Positions 24,709 through 32,143 of a stretch of DNA of 41,446 nt are shown piece by piece; the stretch's first letter is position 1, and the number at the start of each line of letters is the position of its first letter. The DNA is from Deltaproteobacteria bacterium UBA6601 (GTDB lineage Bacteria; Myxococcota_A; UBA796; UBA9615), in the NCBI GenBank assembly GCA_002433485.1, contig DJIF01000028.1:5919-47364 (forward strand), given 5' to 3'. Below the pieces are notes generated by a model. The model had not been told where the DNA came from, did no database searches, and worked only from the letters and a program-made list of their open reading frames with translations. The translations under genes were made by a program, and so were the position numbers.

Positions 24709-26667
24709 GTGGCTTCGTCATTGTCCGAAAGCGCTGTCATCATCGGGACTGCCGGTCACATAGACCACGGCAAGACCACCTTGGTGCGGGCTCTCACCGG
24801 GACCGACTGTGACCGTCTTGACGAGGAGAAGCGCCGCGGGATCACCATCGTGCTCGGGTTTGCGTCGCTGCAGCTGCCCTGCGGTCGGGTCGCCGGAATC
24901 GTGGATGTACCCGGTCATGAACGCTTTGTGCGGACCATGGTTGCCGGAGCGGGTGGGGTCGACATTGCATTGTTGGTTGTCTCTGCGGAAGAGGGAGTGA
25001 TGCCGCAGACTCGCGAGCATCTCGACATTTTGGCGCTGTTGCAGGTGCCTCAGTTGGTGGTCGCTCTCAGCCGCAGTGATGTCGTCGATGACGATCTTCT
25101 GGAGCTTGCTGAGCTTGACGTAAGGAGCCTGCTTGAGGTCAGCCCCTGGCCGGAGGCCGACATCGTGCCCGTTTCGGGGGTCGACGGGATGGGTCGGGAG
25201 CAACTTTTGGGAGCTTTGAGTTCCGCTGCTGGTCGGTTGCCGCAGCGAACCCGGGGCAGCTTGTTTCGACTGCCAGTGGACAGGGTGTTTAGCGTACGTG
25301 GTTTCGGCACGGTGGTGACCGGAACGGCCCGTGACGGCAAGGTCGCCATCGGTGAGCGACTTGAGCTGTTGCCCGGACGCCGAAGAGTCCGTATTCGGGG
25401 GGTTCAGGTGCACGGTGAGGCTCACGAGGAAGCCTTTGTTGGAACCCGAGTGGCCTTGAACCTGCAGGGCGTTGACGCTGGAGTGGTGCAGGTTGGTTCG
25501 TGGCTGGCCAGCCCTGGAGCCCTCGCTAGTGGCCTGCGCCTTGACGTTGAGATTCAGCTCCTAGCCGGGGCACCGCGGCCCTTGCTCAATAACAGTCAGG
25601 TGCGTTTTTTGTATGGGACCAGTGAGGTACTGGCCGTCGTTCGTTTGCTTGAGCGGGATGGAGGAGCCGCGATGTCGGAGTTGCTGCCTGGCGAGCTGGC
25701 CCTGGCTCAGCTGGCCCTGCCTGCAGAACTGGCTGCGGTGGCTGGAGATCGCTTTGTGGTGCGCTCGACCTCACCCATGGAGACGTTGGGGGGCGGGGTG
25801 ATTCTGGATCCTGAGCCGCCGCTACTGGATCGGCGCAGTCGGCCTGCTACGGCGCAGCTGCTTGCGCTCCTCGCTACTCCCGAGGTTAGCGGTCCGCGAA
25901 AGGTCCAGGCCCTGCTTGAGCGTCATGTAGGAGATAGTCTAGACATACTGACGCTGCGTCGTCGTCTGCCACCTGGTGGTCCAGGTGCTGAGGAGCTGGC
26001 GGCCAAGGTGGTTGATGCGGGTGACGCCGTTGTGGTTCCGGCCGAGCGTCCGTCCTGGACAGCGACCGCAGTGGTTGGCGATTGGGTGCCGCAGATAGTC
26101 AGCTTTCTTGGTGATTACCATCAGGCCCACCCACTGCTGGACGGTGCTCTTCCCGCTGAGGTACGCGCAATTCTGTCGCCCGGTTGCAGCGATCGGGTCT
26201 TGGAAGCGCTGCTGCCGGTGCTCTGTCAGCGGGCCTCTCTGGAGCGACGGGGACATCGATTGGCGCTCAGCTCGCACCGGGCCCAGCCCGATGGCGAAGC
26301 TCGTGAGATTCTCGAGGAGTTGGTTCGTCGTCTGGCTCTTGGTGGAGTGCATCCACCGCCTCTCGCGGAAGCCAGTGCGGGGCTAACTCTACCGCCCGAC
26401 GCGCTCAGCTTTCTGGTTTCTCAGGGCCTGTTGGTCCGGGTCACTGAGGATTATCTGGTGGAGCGGGAAGCATACCGGGGGCTGGTCCGTGCCCTGGTGG
26501 AGCGAATCCGCCGGAGCGGCCCATTAAGCCCGGTGGACTTTAAGGAGATGACCGGCCTGACTCGTCGTCATGCGATCCCGTTTTTGGAGTTCCTGGATCG
26601 GCAGAAAATTACTCGGCGCACGGACTCGGGTCGCGCTCTTCGAGAGCTGCCCGATTGGATGGGGTGA
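24709..26667 (+). CDS. selB: Selenocysteine-specific elongation factor SelB
   Basis: A 652-residue translational GTPase that delivers selenocysteyl-tRNA to UGA codons marked by a SECIS hairpin. The GTG at 24709 follows a GA-rich stretch. G1 is AGHIDHGKT (15-23), followed by the SelB signature DCDRLDEEKRRGITI; G3 is DVPGH (66-70). The G4 position reads SRSD (121-124) rather than the usual N/T-K-x-D. Domains II-III follow to about 340. The rest contains winged-helix segments that bind SECIS RNA, ending in GRALRELPDWMG. It heads a run of plus-strand genes. No selA, selD or selC is in the window, and I recognise no selenoprotein here. Confidence 0.92.
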   Translation: MASSLSESAVIIGTAGHIDHGKTTLVRALTGTDCDRLDEEKRRGITIVLGFASLQLPCGRVAGIVDVPGHERFVRTMVAGAGGVDIALLVVSAEEGVMPQTREHLDILALLQVPQLVVALSRSDVVDDDLLELAELDVRSLLEVSPWPEADIVPVSGVDGMGREQLLGALSSAAGRLPQRTRGSLFRLPVDRVFSVRGFGTVVTGTARDGKVAIGERLELLPGRRRVRIRGVQVHGEAHEEAFVGTRVALNLQGVDAGVVQVGSWLASPGALASGLRLDVEIQLLAGAPRPLLNNSQVRFLYGTSEVLAVVRLLERDGGAAMSELLPGELALAQLALPAELAAVAGDRFVVRSTSPMETLGGGVILDPEPPLLDRRSRPATAQLLALLATPEVSGPRKVQALLERHVGDSLDILTLRRRLPPGGPGAEELAAKVVDAGDAVVVPAERPSWTATAVVGDWVPQIVSFLGDYHQAHPLLDGALPAEVRAILSPGCSDRVLEALLPVLCQRASLERRGHRLALSSHRAQPDGEAREILEELVRRLALGGVHPPPLAEASAGLTLPPDALSFLVSQGLLVRVTEDYLVEREAYRGLVRALVERIRRSGPLSPVDFKEMTGLTRRHAIPFLEFLDRQKITRRTDSGRALRELPDWMG

Positions 26668-26689
26668 AAAGGTGCTAGCCTCTGCTGCA

Positions 26690-27826
26690 ATGAGGCCTGT
26701 GATCCTGCCACTGCTGGTGTCGATCTGCTCGCTGCTGTTGGGGGCGGGGCAGGCGGCTGCTGCGACCGGAATCCTTGAGGTTGAGACCAACGCTAGTGGT
26801 GCGATGGTCTACATCGATGGGCAGATGGTCGGTGAGGCACCGATCCTGGAGATGGTCTCTGCCGGTCGTCATTCGGTGCGCGTAGAGCGTCCAGGCTTCG
26901 CTCCTTTCGAGCAGCGGGTCACGGTCAAGGCGGACACTTCGGTTCAACTTAAGGCCAACCTGCTGCGCTTGGACCCTGCTCTTGAGGTGCGCATCGATGT
27001 GGAGGGGGCTGAGGTCTTTCTCGACGGTCGCTCCCTCGGCAAGGGGCGGGAGGTAAGCCTTGATCCTGCTGAGGTCGGTAACTATGAGCTGCGGGTTGAG
27101 CATGAGGTGTTCGGGACCTGGCGCGGCAAGGTTCGCCTCGAGGCTGGCTCGGTAACCCCCGTTGAGTTGAAGCTGCGAGGTTCGCTTGGCAGCGTTACCA
27201 TTCATTCTGACCCGGAAGGTGCGAGGGTGTTCTTCGACGGCATGGACTATGGTCCGACACCGACCACCATTGACCCGGTAAAGGCGGGTAACCACTCTCT
27301 AAAGTTGAGTGCAGAGGGTAAGGCGCTGGTCTTCAAGCAGGTGGTGGTTGGTCCGGGCAAGGCGGTCACGGTTGACGTCGAGATGGTGGAGGCCGGAGGA
27401 GAACTGGTGGTGCGGCCTTCAGTGAAGGCCGCGCAGGTCTTCGTTGATGGGGTCTTGATTGGTCCCGGAAAGCAGGAGCTGCAGCAGGTCAAGCCAGGTC
27501 GTTATTCGGTGCGGGTAGCGGCGGCTGGCTACGTCGATTTTCTTGATGAAGTGGAAGTGGAAGAGGGCAAGAAGACCCAACTGAGCGCCCGACTTGAAGG
27601 GTTTACCTATCAGAAGCAGTCTAATGCGCGCCTGGTCGGCGGGCCCCCTAGCGCGGGCGCTGATGTGGTGCGTAAGCCCGGGTTCTGGGCCGCCATTGCT
27701 GGTGGTGTGGGCGCAGCGGTGGGGATCAGCCTGGCTGTGGCTCTTTCTGCTGATTCGTCCGATGACGAGCCGGGCGTGGTGGGAGTTCCCCAGCCACCGA
27801 CTGATCTGGCGTTCACCCTTCCTTGA
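26690..27826 (+). CDS. Exported PEGA-repeat protein
   Basis: A 378-residue protein from the ATG at 26690, 23 bases after selB. A signal peptide ends near GQAAAA (about 24). Four successive PEGA-type beta repeats follow (starting about 27, 98, 174 and 249), with recurrent phrases such as GAMVYIDGQMVGEAP, GAEVFLDGRSLGKG, GARVFFDGMDYGPTP and AAQVFVDGVLIGPG, each followed by a GxHSVRV/GRYSVRV turn. Near the end is a hydrophobic segment (about 339-360, FWAAIAGGVGAAVGISLAVAL), which may be a C-terminal membrane anchor, and then a short tail. PEGA domains occur in cell-envelope proteins of Myxococcota; function is not established. It lies 25 bases before the giant repeat lipoprotein gene. Confidence 0.87.
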   Translation: MRPVILPLLVSICSLLLGAGQAAAATGILEVETNASGAMVYIDGQMVGEAPILEMVSAGRHSVRVERPGFAPFEQRVTVKADTSVQLKANLLRLDPALEVRIDVEGAEVFLDGRSLGKGREVSLDPAEVGNYELRVEHEVFGTWRGKVRLEAGSVTPVELKLRGSLGSVTIHSDPEGARVFFDGMDYGPTPTTIDPVKAGNHSLKLSAEGKALVFKQVVVGPGKAVTVDVEMVEAGGELVVRPSVKAAQVFVDGVLIGPGKQELQQVKPGRYSVRVAAAGYVDFLDEVEVEEGKKTQLSARLEGFTYQKQSNARLVGGPPSAGADVVRKPGFWAAIAGGVGAAVGISLAVALSADSSDDEPGVVGVPQPPTDLAFTLP

Positions 27827-27851
27827 GGCGCGTGGAGTAGAGCCCGATACC

Positions 27852-30800
27852 ATGAGCAATGTGCAGACCATCGCTGCTTTCGCCACACTTCGCAGCTTGC
27901 TGATAGGAGCCGTACTCTGTGGCGGTCTGGTGGCATGTAACGAGGACTCCCCACCCGAGCAGGGGCCCAGGGCCTGGCTCGATATTCGGGTTGAGAGCAG
28001 CGATGTTGCCGCAGTCTTGGCAGATGTGGTCGCGATGGACGTTGTTGTTCACCCCCTGCAGCCCCTTGTGGATGCCACCGGGGTTCCTTATTTGGAAGGC
28101 CCGGTACCGGGCACGGACCTTGAGTTCATTGCCGCCATTGCAGGCGGCGCATACCCGGACCTGCGGGTTCCGGTCGCCATTGGGCTAGCTGAAGACTCGT
28201 TCCCCAGCGTCGCCCTTGATCCTGGCGTCAACGTGCCTTTGGGGCTGCAGTTGATGGCGCGGGGTTTCGACGATGAGGGAGAGCTGGTGGCCGTCTCGCC
28301 ATGGGCAGGTCCATTCAACCTAGCCGAAGGACAGGTCCTCATTGCACAGGTCCTTGACTTTGAACTGCTCGGGCCCCCGCCAGTGCCTACCTGTAGTGAC
28401 ACTTTTGATAACGACGGTGATGGCTGGGTGGATCTTGCTGATCCGGACTGCAATGGAGATCCGGCCCAGCCTGAAGAGGGCGGCTTTGGCACTACTGAGT
28501 GCAACGATGCAGCTGACAACGACGGCGATTCGCTGGTGGATGCCGACGACCCTGACTGCAGCGACGGTTATGGCGACGATGAAGGGGAGACATTTGTCGC
28601 GGCTTGTTCTGATCAGCTCGACAACGACGGTGATGGCTGGATTGATCTGGACGATCCTGGCTGCATCGACGGGGACGATAACGACGAGGCAGCCGTTTCC
28701 TCCTCCCAGTGCAACGACGGTGCAGATAATGATGGCGATGGTCTGATCGACGCCGCCGACGAAGAGTGCGGTGATGGGCATGACGACAGCGAGGCCCCGG
28801 TGCTTGCAGCCTGTGAGGACGGCATCGACAACGATCAAGACAGCTGGGTTGACCTTGAGGACCCTGGCTGCAGTGACCCTCTTGACGACAGCGAGGCCAA
28901 CGCCGGTAACAGCCAGTGCACTGATGGCCTCGACAACGATGCTGATGCTCTGGTGGATGGTGCCGATCCAGACTGCGATAGCGCCCTGGACAACCTTGAG
29001 TTTCCGCCGGCCTGCAGCGATGGCCTCGACAATGACGGGGACGGCTGGATCGATAGCGATGACCCCGGATGTCCCGTTCCCGCTGACGATGATGAGCTCG
29101 ATCCCGGTAGCACTGAGTGCAGCGATGGGATTGATAATGACGGTGATGCAGCCATTGATGCCGCGGATTTGCAGTGCAGCAGCGGTCTGGACAGTTCAGA
29201 GGCCAGCGCCTGCAGCAACGGTCTGGACGATGATGGGGACGGCTGGATCGACCTGCTTGATGTGGGTTGTGACGACAGCCTGGACGAGAATGAGCTGGAC
29301 GCCGGTACCGCTCCCTGCAGCGATACCCTCGATAACGATGGTGCTGGTGATGGAATCGACAGTGCCGATCCCGATTGCAGTCATGGCGGTGACAGCGAGG
29401 AGCCTGCTTGCGCCAACGGCGTCGATGATGACGGCGATGGTTGGATGGACTTTCCGCTAGACGCCGGTTGCGTTGATGCGCTCTCTGACGATGAGTCTGA
29501 TGCCCTGAGTACCGAATGCAACGATGGGATTGATAACGACGGAGACGGGGCAGCCGACTCTCTCGACGTTCACTGCGCTGATAGTGGCGATCTCAGTGAA
29601 GCAGCAGCCTGCAGCAATGGTCTTGATGACGACGGCGATGGCTGGGTGGATCTGGCCGATGCTGGTTGTGCGGACAGCGGGGATGACGATGAGGGTGGCC
29701 TCGACAACCTCATGCTGTGCGGGCTCTCAGGGACCGAACTTTGCCCCTGTAGCGATGGGCTCGATAATGACAGTGACGGCCTGGTCGATGGTCTGGACCC
29801 AAACTGCGCCAGCCCTGCCGGCGGTAGCGAGGCTCAGCCCAACTGCGCTGACCTGCAGGACAACGATAGCGACGGCTGGATTGACTCTGATGATCCGGAC
29901 TGCATCAGCGGCTTGGTGGAGTTGGGCTTTGGCACCACTCAGTGCAACGATTTTGCCGACAACGATGGCGATGGTTTGCTCGACTTTGTTGATCCTGATT
30001 GCGCCAACGGTCTGGATGACAACGAGTCCCCCTCGGCCTGTAACGACGGTCTTGATAATGATGGTGATGGTTGGGTCGATCTTGCCGACCCCGGTTGCGA
30101 TGGCAGCGCTCATGGCGAGGACGAGGGCGGTCTGGACAGCGGACTGCAGTGTAACGATGGGGCCGACAATGACGCGGATGGCAGCGTCGATTCTCAGGAC
30201 CCCCAGTGCGCTACTGCCGACGCCTTGCAAGAGGCTGTCGATCCCTGCAGCGATGGGGTTGATAATGACCAGGACGGCTGGGTTGATGTTGAGGATGCCG
30301 ACTGCCTCACCCTGGACCGAGAGGCTGGCTTTGATGCGGCGGTGGCCTGCAACGATGGAGTGGACAACGACGCAGATGGAGACATCGATTCCGCTGATGC
30401 CCAATGCAGTGATGGTTTTGATGGTCATGAGGCGGTCGCTCTGGCCGACGACTGCGCCAACAATAGCGACGACGATACCGATGGCTGGATCGATCTGAAC
30501 GATCCGGACTGCTGGGCATCACCCTTTGATGAGCTTGGCTATGGCAGCGCCGACTGCAACGACAATCAGAACAACGATGTGGACTTCTTTATCGACGCTG
30601 CTGATCCAGATTGTGAAGATGGTTTTGATGAAACCGAGCTGCGCGATGAGTGCGAAGACAATGTAGATAACGATGGCGATGGCTGGATGGACGGCGCAGA
30701 CCCGGACTGTCTGGATGGGATCGTTGAGGATGGCGTTGGCAGCACCGAGTGCAACGATGGGGTGGATAACGATGGCGACGGCGATCCCGATGGAGTCGAT

Positions 30801-31247
30801 GCCCAGTGCAACTCGGCCATTGATAACTCGGAGTTGAGCGCCGCCCTGGACGACTGCGACGATGGCGTCGACAACGATGGTGACGGCTGGCTGGACGGCG
30901 GTGATCCAGACTGCCGCTTTGCTCCCTTCGATGAGCAGGGCCTATTTGCTGGCTTTGAGTGCGCCGATGGTCAGGACAACGACAGCGATGGCCTCATTGA
31001 TGCGCTTGATCCCCACTGCGCTGCAGCCAATGACGCCACAGAGGCGTCACAGTGCGAAGATCAGCTGGATAACGATGGCGATGGCTGGTTGGATCTTGCT
31101 GATCCAGGCTGCATTAACTCCGCTGCGCACGACACAGAAGGGGGACATGGCAGCGGTGCCTGCAACGACGGCATCGACAATGATGGCGATGGTCAGCCGG
31201 ATCACCTGGACCCCCAGTGCACGAGCGCCTTCATAGGCTCCGAGTAG
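27852..31247 (+). CDS. Giant lipoprotein with 28 Cys-bounded DNDGDG repeats
   Basis: An 1131-residue lipoprotein from the ATG at 27852, whose lipobox is CGGLVAC (about Cys29). Residues 30-175 form a beta-rich domain (WLDIRVESSDVAAVLADVV and following) that may be the anchor or assembly domain. From about residue 181 to the end, 28 units begin C-x-D/N-G-x-D-N-D-G-D-G and end with a second Cys about 19 residues later, separated by acidic spacers. Units alternate without exception between a Trp type (GW[IVLM]D) and a non-Trp type. Each carries a D-x-D-x-DG-type calcium loop, so the array should be a long, disulphide-stabilised, calcium-binding rod on the cell surface. No enzymatic motif is present. 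The last unit overlaps the next gene's start. Confidence 0.9.
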   Translation: MSNVQTIAAFATLRSLLIGAVLCGGLVACNEDSPPEQGPRAWLDIRVESSDVAAVLADVVAMDVVVHPLQPLVDATGVPYLEGPVPGTDLEFIAAIAGGAYPDLRVPVAIGLAEDSFPSVALDPGVNVPLGLQLMARGFDDEGELVAVSPWAGPFNLAEGQVLIAQVLDFELLGPPPVPTCSDTFDNDGDGWVDLADPDCNGDPAQPEEGGFGTTECNDAADNDGDSLVDADDPDCSDGYGDDEGETFVAACSDQLDNDGDGWIDLDDPGCIDGDDNDEAAVSSSQCNDGADNDGDGLIDAADEECGDGHDDSEAPVLAACEDGIDNDQDSWVDLEDPGCSDPLDDSEANAGNSQCTDGLDNDADALVDGADPDCDSALDNLEFPPACSDGLDNDGDGWIDSDDPGCPVPADDDELDPGSTECSDGIDNDGDAAIDAADLQCSSGLDSSEASACSNGLDDDGDGWIDLLDVGCDDSLDENELDAGTAPCSDTLDNDGAGDGIDSADPDCSHGGDSEEPACANGVDDDGDGWMDFPLDAGCVDALSDDESDALSTECNDGIDNDGDGAADSLDVHCADSGDLSEAAACSNGLDDDGDGWVDLADAGCADSGDDDEGGLDNLMLCGLSGTELCPCSDGLDNDSDGLVDGLDPNCASPAGGSEAQPNCADLQDNDSDGWIDSDDPDCISGLVELGFGTTQCNDFADNDGDGLLDFVDPDCANGLDDNESPSACNDGLDNDGDGWVDLADPGCDGSAHGEDEGGLDSGLQCNDGADNDADGSVDSQDPQCATADALQEAVDPCSDGVDNDQDGWVDVEDADCLTLDREAGFDAAVACNDGVDNDADGDIDSADAQCSDGFDGHEAVALADDCANNSDDDTDGWIDLNDPDCWASPFDELGYGSADCNDNQNNDVDFFIDAADPDCEDGFDETELRDECEDNVDNDGDGWMDGADPDCLDGIVEDGVGSTECNDGVDNDGDGDPDGVDAQCNSAIDNSELSAALDDCDDGVDNDGDGWLDGGDPDCRFAPFDEQGLFAGFECADGQDNDSDGLIDALDPHCAAANDATEASQCEDQLDNDGDGWLDLADPGCINSAAHDTEGGHGSGACNDGIDNDGDGQPDHLDPQCTSAFIGSE
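28392..31220 (+). repeat. 28-unit (14 Trp/non-Trp pairs) acidic Cys repeat array
   Basis: The coding repeats run from the first Cys codon at 28392 to the last at 31218-31220. Odd units have the form CSDGLDNDGDGWIDLDDPGC; even units have the form CNDGIDNDGDGLIDAADPDC. The pair period is about 64-70 residues. Between units 13 and 14 there is an extra Cys-containing insertion (LMLCGLSGTELCPC). The DNA is diverged enough that no two units are identical, which points to old expansion rather than recent slippage. Confidence 0.92.
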
Positions 31248-32056
31248 GCTGCTCGTTACTGCTCTGTTTTGTGCTGCTGTGGGCTCAGCCCGCGGGCGCG
31301 GACTCGGCTCCTCCTGCGGACCTTATACAGCAACTAGCGGACTTGTTCGGGGACTACAATCGAGGCGCCTACTTTCCCCTTCCGGAGCTGAGCGAGCGTC
31401 AGCTGCAGCGGCTGGCCAGGGGCAAGATCCTGCGGATTCGGGACTCGGTAAGTTCGCCTGAGGGTCCGCAGCGGATCACCGGACTGCTGCTCTGCGAGGC
31501 TCCCTTTGAAGATCTATGGGTGGCCTTCCGCGACACTCATCTAACCAGCCTGCCGGTGCTTACCGAGTACCGCCTGAGCGAGGATGGTGAGTGGCCCAGC
31601 CGCTGGTACCAGTTCTTCCATATGCCGGGTCCTTTCGCTGACCGGCACTGGGTCATTGCAGTGGATGACAACATTCCTCTGGCCCGCTCCAGCGGGAACC
31701 GGCTGTGGGAGCACTATTGGTCGCTCCTTAAGGGTGGCCTCACCGAAGGCCTCGACCGGGTCGCGGCAGGACGGGTCCCCCGAGTGCTTCCGCAGATGGC
31801 AAAGGAGGCGATTAGGCCGGGCACCAATGAGGGAGCCTGGTTGCTTATCAGGCTGAACGATGGGCGCTCTGTGCTTGGTTACACGGTGAGGGCCTCTATC
31901 GGTGGAAGGGTGCCGGACCGACTGGTCTCGACCTATTCGATGATGACCCTGGCTAAGTTGCTTCGTGGAGTCGCCGCCACTGCTCGTCGAGTGCCCGAGC
32001 ACTATGACGCGCAGCACAGCCGGATTCGCGGCGGCGGAGGGGAGCCAGTGCCCTGA
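31217..32056 (+). CDS. Exported START/SRPBCC-like lipid-binding protein
   Basis: A 279-residue protein. The GTG at 31217 lies inside the last codons of the repeat lipoprotein gene (31-base overlap) and gives a credible signal peptide (RLRVGCSLLLCFVLLWAQPAGA). Residues about 75-255 resemble START-type helix-grip domains. An early CEAPFEDLWVAFRDTHL is followed by strands including WYQFFHMPGPFADRHWVIA, then a late GGRVPDRLVSTYSMMTLAKL, equivalent to the C-terminal lid helix. START folds bind lipids or other hydrophobic ligands; the ligand here is unknown. A later start without overlap would lose part of the signal peptide. Alternative: an uncharacterised polyketide-cyclase-like family. Confidence 0.65.
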   Translation: MHERLHRLRVGCSLLLCFVLLWAQPAGADSAPPADLIQQLADLFGDYNRGAYFPLPELSERQLQRLARGKILRIRDSVSSPEGPQRITGLLLCEAPFEDLWVAFRDTHLTSLPVLTEYRLSEDGEWPSRWYQFFHMPGPFADRHWVIAVDDNIPLARSSGNRLWEHYWSLLKGGLTEGLDRVAAGRVPRVLPQMAKEAIRPGTNEGAWLLIRLNDGRSVLGYTVRASIGGRVPDRLVSTYSMMTLAKLLRGVAATARRVPEHYDAQHSRIRGGGGEPVP

Positions 32057-32143
32057 TTGGACGGGCTCCGCGCCTCTCCTCTATCTTCCTGCGCTCTGCT
32101 GCGGCACAATGCCGCCGCTTTGCCCCGTTCTGGAGATGAGATC

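Noticed and set aside
28392..31220. Repeat array considered as CRISPR or an intergenic satellite
   Set aside because: The repeats are coding, in frame, with diverged sequence and no constant-length spacers; period and composition fit protein repeats.
28342..31236. Long alternative frames on both strands across the giant repeat gene
   Set aside because: They mirror the trinucleotide-periodic repeats in shifted frames, have low-complexity composition and no start signals; the lipoprotein frame explains the region.
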